Source: Comamonas sp.
GTDB lineage: Bacteria > Pseudomonadota > Gammaproteobacteria > Burkholderiales > Burkholderiaceae_C
Reading direction: 5' to 3'
Length of the DNA stretch: 64,000 nt
NCBI GenBank assembly: GCA_028690035.1
Contig: JAQVCA010000004.1
Span: 124,001 to 188,000 of the forward strand
The notes beneath the pieces were generated by a model. The model worked only from the letters and a program-made list of their open reading frames with translations. It was not told the origin of the DNA and did no database searches. This document shows, in pieces, positions 17,181-24,803 of the stretch (positions are counted from its first letter, which is position 1; each line of letters begins with the position of its first letter). A program made the translations under genes and the position numbers.

Positions 17181-19334
17181 ATGACCTCCAAAAAATGGGC
17201 CGAAACGGCCCTTGCGGCGTTCGATGCCACCGTCAGCGCCACCCCGGGGCTGCGCACCCGCCCCGGCCAGCGCGCCATGGCCACCCTGGTCGCAGACACC
17301 CTGGCCGCTGCCGAGCTGGGTAAAACCGAAGAAGGCCAAGCGGTGCCCGCCCCTGCCGTGGCGGTCATCCAAGCTGGTACGGGCGTGGGCAAATCCTTGG
17401 CCTACAGCGCCCCGGCCATTGCCCTGGCGTTGGAACGTGGCACGCGGGTGCTGATTTCCACCGCCACCGTGGCGCTGCAGGAACAGCTGGTACACAAAGA
17501 CCTGCCCGCGCTGGCGGCGCAGCTGCCCACGCCGTTTCGCTACGCCCTGGCCAAGGGACGGGGGCGCTTTGTTTGCAAGCTCAAGCTGGAGCGTCTGGCC
17601 AGTAGCCACGCCCAGGAAGACATCGACGATTTGCTCGGCGACCTGGCCCCGGTACCTGCGCCCATCTCGACGGCGCAGCAGCAGGTGCGCCTCAAGCTCT
17701 ACACCAGCATGGCCGACGCGCTGGCGCGCAGCGTCTGGGATGGCGACCGCGACAGCCTGGAAACACCGCCCGAGTCCGAGGTCTGGGGCCCCATCGCCGC
17801 CGAAGGCAGCTCCTGCACCGGGCGCCACTGCCCAGCCTTTGGCAGCTGCAGTTACTTTGAGCGCCGCAAAGAGCTGGTCGCCGCCCAGGTGATTGTGGTG
17901 AACCACGATTTGCTGCTGTCCTCGCTGGGTGCGCGCTTGCTGCCCGAGCTGCACAGCAGCCTGCTCATCCTGGACGAGGCACACCACCTGCCGGCCACGG
18001 CGCTGTCTCAGTTTGCCTGCGGCATGGATTTGTCGCGCCTGCAGTGGCTGGACAAACTGGCCAGCCGGGCGCTGCGCATCGGGCAATTGCTGGAGGTGGC
18101 CGAGATCGCCGACATCCCCACGCACACCGGCGGCCTGCGCCAGCACCTGGGCCAGCTGGCCCAAGCCGTCACGCAGGAATATGGCGCCGCGCTGCAGGCT
18201 CCGGCCAGCCGCTTTGCCCCGGCGCGGGCACGCGTGCCAGGCGGCGTCCTGCCCGAGACCCTGCTGCCCCCCTTGGCCGCCGTCGCCAAGCATGCCAGCG
18301 GCCTGCTGGAGGCCTTGCGGGCGATTGCCAAGGCTCTGCGCACGGCCATCAAGGAGCAACCCGACGACGCGCAGCAGCTGGCGCAGCTCTACGCCCAGCT
18401 GGGCAGCCTGGCCCCGCGCCTGGAAGCGGTGTACGCCACCACCGAGCTGCTGCAGTACCAACCCAGCACCCCAGGTGCAGCGCCCGCTGCCAAATGGTTC
18501 ACCCAGGAAATGGATGGCGAATTCATTGCTCTGAGCGCACATGCCAGTCCGCTGTTGCCCGGCAGCACCTTGCGTCAGCAGCTGTGGAGCCAAGTGCGTG
18601 GCGCGGTGCTGACCTCAGCCACCTTGACCAGTGGTGGCGGTTTTGATTTTTTTCTGCGTGAAGTGGGTCTGGCCGATCTGCCCCAGGTACAGACCCTGGA
18701 GGTGGAAAGCCCTTTTCGCTACGCCGAGCAAGGCCGCCTGATCGCGCACCACACCCGGGCCGATCCACGCGAAGCCGCCGCCTTCACGCAAGAGATGGTG
18801 CACGCGCTGCTGCACGACCTGGCCCAGGTGCAGACCGGAGCGCTGGTGCTGTTCACCTCGCGCGAGCAAATGCGCCAAGCGGTCGATGCCCTGCCCAGCC
18901 ACCTGCACAGCCAAGTGCTGGTGCAAAACACCCTGCCACGCGCCAGCCTGCTGGCGACGCACCGCGAGCGCGTGCAGGCCGGGCAGGTGTCGATCATTTT
19001 TGGCATGCAGTCTTTTGGCGAAGGACTGGATCTGCCCGGGGACCTGTGCGCCAGCCTGTTCATCACCAAACTGCCTTTTGCGCCCCCCGACGACCCGGTG
19101 GGCGAAGCCCGTGCCGACTGGCTGCGCAGCAGCGGGCGCAATCCCTTCAATGACCTGGTGGTACCCGCCACCGCCATCCGTCTGGCGCAGTGGATGGGCA
19201 GAGCCATCCGCACCGAACACGACCATGCGCAGGTCGTGTGTTACGACCGGCGTTTGCTGCAAACCAGCTATGGCCAGCAGTTGTGCAAAAGTCTGCCACC
19301 CTTTGCCATCGAAAAACGTTTTTCATCCTCTTGA
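17181..19334 (+). CDS. dinG: ATP-dependent DNA helicase DinG
   Basis: A 717-residue XPD-like superfamily 2 helicase (5' to 3'), active on R-loops, forks and D-loops. Visible: Walker A in QAGTGVGKSLAYSAPAI (about residues 64-80), four iron-sulfur cysteines in the segment from FVCKLKLERL to CTGRHCPAFGSCSYF, the Walker B/DEAH box LDEAHHLPATAL, and the C-terminal motifs FGMQSFGEGLDLPGD and WMGRAIRTE. E. coli DinG is SOS-induced and helps forks pass transcription; no LexA box was identified here. It lies between two AT-rich gaps with DnaA-box-like sequences. Confidence 0.93.
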   Translation: MTSKKWAETALAAFDATVSATPGLRTRPGQRAMATLVADTLAAAELGKTEEGQAVPAPAVAVIQAGTGVGKSLAYSAPAIALALERGTRVLISTATVALQEQLVHKDLPALAAQLPTPFRYALAKGRGRFVCKLKLERLASSHAQEDIDDLLGDLAPVPAPISTAQQQVRLKLYTSMADALARSVWDGDRDSLETPPESEVWGPIAAEGSSCTGRHCPAFGSCSYFERRKELVAAQVIVVNHDLLLSSLGARLLPELHSSLLILDEAHHLPATALSQFACGMDLSRLQWLDKLASRALRIGQLLEVAEIADIPTHTGGLRQHLGQLAQAVTQEYGAALQAPASRFAPARARVPGGVLPETLLPPLAAVAKHASGLLEALRAIAKALRTAIKEQPDDAQQLAQLYAQLGSLAPRLEAVYATTELLQYQPSTPGAAPAAKWFTQEMDGEFIALSAHASPLLPGSTLRQQLWSQVRGAVLTSATLTSGGGFDFFLREVGLADLPQVQTLEVESPFRYAEQGRLIAHHTRADPREAAAFTQEMVHALLHDLAQVQTGALVLFTSREQMRQAVDALPSHLHSQVLVQNTLPRASLLATHRERVQAGQVSIIFGMQSFGEGLDLPGDLCASLFITKLPFAPPDDPVGEARADWLRSSGRNPFNDLVVPATAIRLAQWMGRAIRTEHDHAQVVCYDRRLLQTSYGQQLCKSLPPFAIEKRFSSS

Positions 19335-19383
19335 GGGCTGCATGCCAGCCCTGCTACTGCATGGGCTAAAAACTCCTAAATAA

Positions 19384-19397
19384 ATAGCTGTAAGCGC
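19384..19397. repeat. Partial dispersed repeat (ATAGCTGTAAGCGC)
   Basis: A single end of the AGCTAT-family repeat just after dinG. The 14 bases are identical to the left end of the copy before the parAB hydrolase gene (28328-28341). The other half is not recognisable. Confidence 0.6.
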
Positions 19398-19632
19398 AGC
19401 ACTGTCGTGCGTTTTTTCTATTTTTTTATGAAAAATCTATCCCTGTTTTTACGCCGCTGGGTGTCTGGGGTTGTTCTTTGTCAGCACTGTGGTTTTTTGT
19501 TTAAAGTTTTTATAAAAAATAGTAGTGGTTAGTAAACGTGGCATTTCGCTGTGGATAAGAATTTTTCATGTGCAAAGTCAAAGGTTTGACACATGAAAAA
19601 GCTTGTGGGCAGCAGGCCGAACAACCAAAAAC

Positions 19633-19668
19633 ATGGATGGGCACAAGTTGGCGCCATCCATTTTTTTT
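19633..19668 (+). terminator. Terminator-like hairpin inside the candidate origin
   Basis: ATGGATGG (19633-19640) pairs with CCATCCAT (19654-19661) around a 13-base loop and is followed by a run of T. It looks like a rho-independent terminator although no gene precedes it in this gap; it could end dinG read-through or a small RNA. Confidence 0.5.
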
Positions 19669-20149
19669 GTGGATAAGTGGTTTTTTTGTTGCCGGTTGGA
19701 CACAGGCGGTTGAGCGGTTTTTTGGGGAAATTTGCTAAACAAGTTTTTGTTTTTGCATCACTTTTTTGAAAAAATGATGCTGTGCATAACTTTTCTTCTG
19801 GGCTTTTTAGCGTGTACCGCGCACATGCACACATCGCGCCTTACGGATCAAACATCATTTTGGAAACGTTCACCACCATGGCCACTTGTTCTTTAACTTT
19901 GTCTTTTTAAATAGTAGTAATAGTAAGCCTACCGCTGTGTTGTGGATAATTGAAAATTTGTTTTCAAAACAATAACTTAAACATGAATTACTGTTGTGGG
20001 ACAAACTATGCACAGTGGCAAGTGCATTGGGGGTAACTTTCTGAAATACCCACGCCCTGTGGATAAAAGAATTTTTTGATTTGTTTTTTCCACAAAGTTA
20101 TCTACAGCGCTGGACCGGTGCTGGCGGGCGTGTGCACCGATCGCAGACA

Positions 20150-20178
20150 TAAAAAAACAGACCCGAAGGTCTGTTGTT
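20150..20178 (-). terminator. Rho-independent terminator of the Spy/CpxP-like gene
   Basis: On the minus strand ACAGACC and GGTCTGT pair around a four-base loop and are followed by seven T. It lies about 30 bases after the stop of the minus-strand Spy-like gene and separates it from the candidate origin. Confidence 0.85.
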
Positions 20179-20206
20179 TGGTGGGGAAACTCTGCGAATC
20201 GGAAGT

Positions 20207-20707
20207 TCAGAAATGGCGTCCATGCATGTGCATGTGCATTTTGCGGTGACCTGTTGTTGGCAGGCTGTCGAACGCTTTTTGCTGGGCAGCGTTCAAGCTG
20301 TTGTAAAAGGTGCGTGTGGCTTGGTCGCGTTGCTCGGCGTCAGCGTGGTGTTGTTGGCGCATTTGGGCTTGGGCATCCAGGCGCTGCAAGGTGTTCATGG
20401 CCTGCCAGTCGGTCTTGGCGACCAGTGCCATATGCCGGGGGTGGCTGTGGACGCTGGTCACATAGGTCTGCCAGGCGGCTTGCTGCTCGGGCTGGAGTTG
20501 CAAAAGGTTTTTCATGCGTTCCAAGTGCTGTGCCTGCTTGTTTTCGTGGCGCTGCTGGTTGTCTTGCGCGCGCTCGGTCATCCGGCCATGCTGCATAGGG
20601 GAGGGGGTCGGTGCCGGCACTTCAGCCCAGACCGCGGTGCTGGCCATTGCGCTGCCGACAGCAGCCCATGCGGCCCAGCGCGACAAAGAGGTGGTGAGGC
20701 GGTTCAT
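20207..20707 (-). CDS. Periplasmic Spy/CpxP-like protein
   Basis: A 166-residue exported protein: signal peptide (residues 1-28, cleavage after a Thr-Ala-Val-Trp-Ala type end), then a Gln/His/Met-rich helical domain with two LTxxQ-like motifs (LQLQPEQQAAW and LNAAQQKAFDSL). It ends in MHMHMHGRHF, a possible metal-binding tail. Spy/CpxP proteins are envelope-stress chaperones; the His/Met content suggests a link to copper or other metals, but this is inference. It is a single-gene unit with its own terminator. Confidence 0.75.
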   Translation of the reverse strand: MNRLTTSLSRWAAWAAVGSAMASTAVWAEVPAPTPSPMQHGRMTERAQDNQQRHENKQAQHLERMKNLLQLQPEQQAAWQTYVTSVHSHPRHMALVAKTDWQAMNTLQRLDAQAQMRQQHHADAEQRDQATRTFYNSLNAAQQKAFDSLPTTGHRKMHMHMHGRHF

Positions 20708-20860
20708 GGAAAATTCCTTTCATAAGTTCTGCACACACCCGATGGCAGTGCACAGGGGTGTACTGTGCCGTATGCATGTAAGGCGCATGTGTCGCTGTGT
20801 GGTGCTGGTGTAAAGAGCAGGCACAGTAAATTTTTATGAAAAATGGCTGAAACCGTTGCT

Positions 20861-20892
20861 GCATAAGCGGTAAAAGCTATGGTTTTTTTAAA
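20861..20892. repeat. Partial dispersed repeat before rdgC
   Basis: GCATAAGCGGTAAAAGCTAT is the right end of the AGCTAT repeat family; it matches the right end of the copies at 28402 and 43048. It ends about 20 bases before the rdgC start and so may include the rdgC leader. Confidence 0.6.
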
Positions 20893-20901
20893 AGGGTGTT
20901 C

Positions 20902-21924
20902 ATGTTCAAGAATCTGATCGTGTACCGCATCGACCCAGCTTGGCGCTGCAGTCTGCAAGATTTGGAGCAGGCGCTGCAAGCGGCCCCGTTTTTACCTTGT
21001 GCGGCGACCCAGGCCGAATCTGCAGGGTGGGTGCCGCCCCGTGGGCAGGCGCATGGGGCGTTGGTGGAAAGTGTCGGGGGACAGTGGATCCTGCGTTACC
21101 AGCAAGAAAGCCGACTGTTGCCTGCCAGCGTGGTGCAGCAGCGTGTACAGGAAAAATGCGCCGCCATTGAGCGTGAGTCCGGGCGCAAACCCGGTAAAAA
21201 AGAGCAGCGTGACCTGAAAGAGGAGGCGCGTCTGGATTTGCTGCCGCAGGCCTTTACCCGGCACAGCGGGGTTTGGGTGTGGATCGATCCGCAGGCGCAT
21301 TGGTTGGTGCTGGATGCCAGCGCACAGGGTAAGGCCGATGCGGTGGTCAGCCTGCTGGTCGAGCATGTGCCGGGCTTGGCGGTGGCCTTGGTGGATACGG
21401 CCATGGGCCCACAGGCCGCAATGGCGCAGTGGCTACTGACGCATGAGGCCCCGGCAGGGTTCAGCATCGATCAGGAGTGCGAGCTCAAGGCCAGCGACGA
21501 TTCCAAGGCCGTGGTGCGCTACGCGCGCCATCCGTTGGATATCGACGAAGTGCGCCAGCATGTGCAGGCGGGCAAGCTGCCCAGCAAGCTGGCTTTGACT
21601 TGGGATGGACGCGTGGGCTTTTTGCTGACCGAAGCGTTGCAGCTGAAAAAACTCAGCCTGCTGGATACCGTGCTGGATGCCAGCGCGGGCGGCACGCAGG
21701 CCGAGGAGGGCTTCGATACCGATGTGGCCCTGATCACCGCAGAGCTGGCACTGTTGTTGCCTGACCTCTTGGACGCCTTGGGTGGCGAGGCGTCCACTCT
21801 GGCGGCCAGAGCGCCAGCCACGGGCAGCGGGTTGCAGGCGAGGGCACCAGCGACCGGCACGGGCACCATCACCGGCCCCCGCCAGGCGCCTGTCGATAGC
21901 GCCCCCGACGAAGCGCCTTTTTAG
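20902..21924 (+). CDS. rdgC: Recombination-associated protein RdgC
   Basis: A 340-residue homologue of RdgC, a ring-shaped DNA-binding protein that limits RecA loading and supports replication-fork restart. Family hallmarks are the start MFKNLIVYRI, the segment WVPPRG, LLPASVVQQRV and RKPGKKEQRDLKEEA, and the central FSIDQECELKA. The ATG is chosen over an upstream GTG because the MFKNL start is the usual one and AAAGGG lies before it. The last about 45 residues (Ala-rich with a repeated ARAPATG unit) extend beyond the usual end. Confidence 0.95.
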   Translation: MFKNLIVYRIDPAWRCSLQDLEQALQAAPFLPCAATQAESAGWVPPRGQAHGALVESVGGQWILRYQQESRLLPASVVQQRVQEKCAAIERESGRKPGKKEQRDLKEEARLDLLPQAFTRHSGVWVWIDPQAHWLVLDASAQGKADAVVSLLVEHVPGLAVALVDTAMGPQAAMAQWLLTHEAPAGFSIDQECELKASDDSKAVVRYARHPLDIDEVRQHVQAGKLPSKLALTWDGRVGFLLTEALQLKKLSLLDTVLDASAGGTQAEEGFDTDVALITAELALLLPDLLDALGGEASTLAARAPATGSGLQARAPATGTGTITGPRQAPVDSAPDEAPF

Positions 21925-21933
21925 CAGGTGGTT

Positions 21934-22131
21934 CTAGGCCACCTCGTAGCCTTCCTCGGCAATGGCCTGGGCCAAGGCGGCGCGGCTGGCCTGCGCTGAT
22001 TGCACCACCACTTGCTGGGCTGCGCGGTCGATGCTGACCTGGGCACTGGCATCGACCGCCTGAATCGCTTGCTGGACGGCACGTTCGCAGTGGCCACAGG
22101 TCATACCAGTGACATGAAAAGTATGTTGCAT
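21934..22131 (-). CDS. Copper chaperone CopZ-like heavy-metal-associated protein
   Basis: A 65-residue single HMA domain with the copper-binding loop GMTCGHCERAV (Cys12 and Cys15). It should carry Cu(I) in the cytoplasm to a P-type ATPase or regulator; no copper ATPase is next to it. The start at MQHTFHVTGM is supported by AGGAG about seven bases upstream; an upstream in-frame ATG is less likely. Confidence 0.92.
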   Translation of the reverse strand: MQHTFHVTGMTCGHCERAVQQAIQAVDASAQVSIDRAAQQVVVQSAQASRAALAQAIAEEGYEVA

Positions 22132-22271
22132 GGAAAACTCCTGATCGGGTGCATGACAGAAAAGCGGCATCATGACGCAAGATGTGACCTCAAGGTCGAT
22201 AGTGGCACACCCTGCGCAGGCACACTGTCGCTTTTTGGCAGAGCATGCAACCTTCTATAAGGATGTAAAAA

Positions 22272-23855
22272 ATGAGCATCTTGGCCCTCATGCGCCGGTT
22301 CACCATCCGGCTGCGCATGCAAGGCGCAATTGGCGCGGTGTTGCTTTTATTGGGCCTGCTGGGTGGGGCTGGTATGTGGGGCATGCTGCGCATCCACGCA
22401 GTCAATCAGGATTTTTTTGTCGGGCCTTATGCCCAATCTGAGCATCTGGCCCAGGTGTCGGGCCACTTGGCCCAGGTGCGCTGGGCGGAGAAAGAGCTGC
22501 TGCTCCAGCTGACCCAGCACCATGCATTAGAGCGTGCCTATGCCGACTGGCAGACCAGCTTGCAACAACTGGAACAGCAGGCCCGCCCCCATGTTGAGCT
22601 GTCTGCACCCATCCAAGCCTATGCAGCTGCCTTGCGCCCGGCCATGCAAGCTGCGCTGGCATCGGGTCAGACCGGGGGCGATCTCTCTGCGCTGCTGGCG
22701 CTGGCTGAAAAGGCGGCAGCGCCCTGGGGCCAGGCACAGCAGCACTTGCAAGCCCTGCAGCAGCAGGTGGTGCAGCAAGCTGCGCAGGTGCAAAGCCAAG
22801 GGGAAGTGCTGGCCCAACAGATGCGTTGGCTGTTTATCGCCGCGTTGCTGGTGACGCTGCTGGTGGTGGGGCCTTTGACATGGTTGAACATGCTGGCCAT
22901 TTGCCGCCCCTTGACGCAAGCGCGGCAGGTGGCGCAGGCGATTGCCACGGGCGATCTGACCCAGCCCATCGACAGCCAGGGCAGCGACGAGGTGGCCGAT
23001 CTGCAACGCGCCTTGCAGGACATGCAAGCCAATCTGAACCGCATGGTGGGGCAGGTACAAATGGCCAGCCACAGCATTGCGCTGGCCAGCCAGGAAATCG
23101 CCAGCGGCAACAGCGATCTTTCCGCGCGCACCGAGCAAACGGCCGGCAATCTGCAGCAGACGGTGTATTCGCTGGAGCAACTTACCGGCACCGTGCAACA
23201 AACGGCTGCGTCAGCAGGGCAGGCCAATCAGCTGGCTGGTTCAGCGGTACACACCGCCGGGCAAGGTGGTGCGGTGGTGGAGCAGGCGGTGGCCAGCATG
23301 CAGGAGATCGCAACGGCCAGTCGGCGCATTGGCGACATTCTGGGCTTGATCGACGCGATTGCGTTTCAAACCAACATTTTGGCGCTGAACGCTGCGGTGG
23401 AGGCGGCGCGCGCCGGCGAACAGGGCCGAGGTTTTGCGGTGGTGGCAGCCGAAGTGCGCCTGCTGGCCCAGCGCAGCGCCGATGCCGCGCGCGAAATCAA
23501 GCAACTGATCCAGGCCACGGTGGCCACAGTGGACGGGGGCGTGCGCCATGTAGAGGACACCGGCGGCACCATGCAGACCATCGTCTCGGGGATTGAGCGC
23601 GTGGCGGCACTGGTGGGCAGCATTGCCACCACGGCGCACGAACAGGCCTCGGGCATTGCCCAGGTACACCAAGCGGTGGGACAGATCGACCAGATGACGC
23701 AGCAAAACGCCACACTGGTGCAAGAGTCCGCCGCTGCAGCCGATTCCTTGCGCGAGCAGGCCCAGCGCCTGGCCACCGTGGTGGGGCAATTCACCCTGCG
23801 GGACGATGCGGATTCGGGTTCGGCGCGACCACTGCCTTGGTTGCCCAGCCGCTGA
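22272..23855 (+). CDS. Methyl-accepting chemotaxis protein
   Basis: A 527-residue class IV receptor: first membrane helix about residues 18-38, periplasmic ligand domain of about 150 residues rich in Gln and Leu, second membrane helix about 186-208, HAMP (about 210-262, [20 protein letters not shown]), and a signalling domain with the hairpin tip [20 protein letters not shown]. The periplasmic part resembles a four-helix bundle sensor; the ligand is unknown. It lacks a C-terminal NWETF-type pentapeptide for CheR/CheB docking. Confidence 0.93.
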   Translation: MSILALMRRFTIRLRMQGAIGAVLLLLGLLGGAGMWGMLRIHAVNQDFFVGPYAQSEHLAQVSGHLAQVRWAEKELLLQLTQHHALERAYADWQTSLQQLEQQARPHVELSAPIQAYAAALRPAMQAALASGQTGGDLSALLALAEKAAAPWGQAQQHLQALQQQVVQQAAQVQSQGEVLAQQMRWLFIAALLVTLLVVGPLTWLNMLAICRPLTQARQVAQAIATGDLTQPIDSQGSDEVADLQRALQDMQANLNRMVGQVQMASHSIALASQEIASGNSDLSARTEQTAGNLQQTVYSLEQLTGTVQQTAASAGQANQLAGSAVHTAGQGGAVVEQAVASMQEIATASRRIGDILGLIDAIAFQTNILALNAAVEAARAGEQGRGFAVVAAEVRLLAQRSADAAREIKQLIQATVATVDGGVRHVEDTGGTMQTIVSGIERVAALVGSIATTAHEQASGIAQVHQAVGQIDQMTQQNATLVQESAAAADSLREQAQRLATVVGQFTLRDDADSGSARPLPWLPSR

Positions 23856-23886
23856 TCTTGCGCGCTGCTGCGGTGTTGTGGCACAC

Positions 23887-23918
23887 AAAAAAAGGTTCCA
23901 CGTGGAACCTTTTTTTGT
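23887..23918. terminator. Bidirectional terminator whose stem is a parS-like palindrome
   Basis: AGGTTCCACGTGGAACCT (23893-23910) is a perfect 18-base palindrome flanked by A7 and T7, so it works as a terminator on both strands between the convergent receptor and GstA genes. Its core TTCCACGTGGAA resembles parS (TGTTTCACGTGAAACA, with the TTT/AAA changed to TTC/GAA). Confidence 0.85.
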
Positions 23919-23960
23919 ACCAGAAGAAGAGAACGGTAGACACTCCCTTCCCGCACAGGC

Positions 23961-24566
23961 TTACAGCAGACCCTCGGCGCGCAGTGCCGCTTGTACGGCA
24001 GGGCGGTTGCCCACGCGCACCAAGTAGGCTTGCAGGTGGGCCAGGCCGGACAGATCCACGCCGACGAACTTGCCCCAGCCTGCCACGGTGAACAGATAGG
24101 CATCGGCCACGGTGAACTGCTCACCCATGAGGTAGGCACGGTTGGCCAACTGCTCATTCACCCAGGTAAAGCGCTGCAGCAGGCGTTTTTGGATGGTGGG
24201 TTTGAAATCTTGGGGCGTATCGGGCGAGAACAGGGGGCTAAAGCCCTTGTGCAGCTCGGTGCCGATGAAGTTCAGCCACTCCAGGGCGCGGTAGCGCTCC
24301 ATGCTGCCCACCGGAGCGAGCAGGTTTTTTGCCGGGGCTTGGTCGGCCAGGTACTGCACGATCACCGGGCCTTCGCGCAGGGTTTGGCCATCGTCCAGCA
24401 CCAGGAAGGGCACATAGCCCAGCGGGTTGATGGTGTAGAAGTCGGTCTGATCTTTGAGCGTGTGGCTTTTGAGGTCGGCCTGGATCAGCTCGCAGGCGAT
24501 GCCCGCTTCTTGCGCCACGATATGGGGCGACAGGGAACAAGCACCGGGGCTGTAGTAAAGCTTCAT
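23961..24566 (-). CDS. gstA: Glutathione S-transferase, beta class (GstA)
   Basis: A 201-residue enzyme, the same length as E. coli GstA. The beta-class catalytic Cys10 is present in MKLYYSPGACSLSPHI, and the family motifs NPLGYVPFLVLDDG, LREGPVIVQYLAD and FTVADAYLFTV follow. It conjugates glutathione to electrophiles or reduces disulfides. The start at MKLYYSPGAC is conserved; the upstream extension is rejected. It is divergent from mnmG across about 240 bases. Confidence 0.93.
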   Translation of the reverse strand: MKLYYSPGACSLSPHIVAQEAGIACELIQADLKSHTLKDQTDFYTINPLGYVPFLVLDDGQTLREGPVIVQYLADQAPAKNLLAPVGSMERYRALEWLNFIGTELHKGFSPLFSPDTPQDFKPTIQKRLLQRFTWVNEQLANRAYLMGEQFTVADAYLFTVAGWGKFVGVDLSGLAHLQAYLVRVGNRPAVQAALRAEGLL

Positions 24567-24803
24567 GGCAATAGAACACAAAGAGTGGAACAAGGAGGGC
24601 TATGGTAGTGCGGAAGTCATCGCTGTGTGTGGGGTGTGCCCATCGCACGATGGCCCTGGCTTCGGGGCGGCCCAGCACATGCGATGCAAAAGAATGGGAA
24701 AATTTAAAGTTTTCTGTGCGTTATTGCTGCTGCACATCCTTCTTTTTTCGCCGCAGCGGGTGCTGCAGGCGGTGTGCCAGTCCTGCGCTGGAGTCCCAAA
24801 ATC

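Larger units (their letters stand above)
19335..20206. other. oriC: Candidate chromosomal replication origin (oriC-like region)
   Basis: About 870 gene-free, AT-rich bases. TGTGGATAA, the DnaA box in reverse, occurs perfectly at 19550-19558, 19668-19676, 19941-19949 and 20058-20066; TGTGCATAA (also consensus) is at 19781-19789. All five share one orientation. Near-boxes in the other orientation are CTATGCACA (20006-20014) and TTATCTACA (20098-20106). A TAG-repeat block, TAGTAGTAATAGTAAG (19912-19927), precedes the 19941 box in the geometry of DnaA-trios, and a weaker one (19520-19535) precedes the 19550 box. T-rich tracts at 19486-19520 and 19890-19911 could be the unwinding region. dnaA is not in the window; mnmG and parAB follow within 10 kb. 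Confidence 0.7.
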
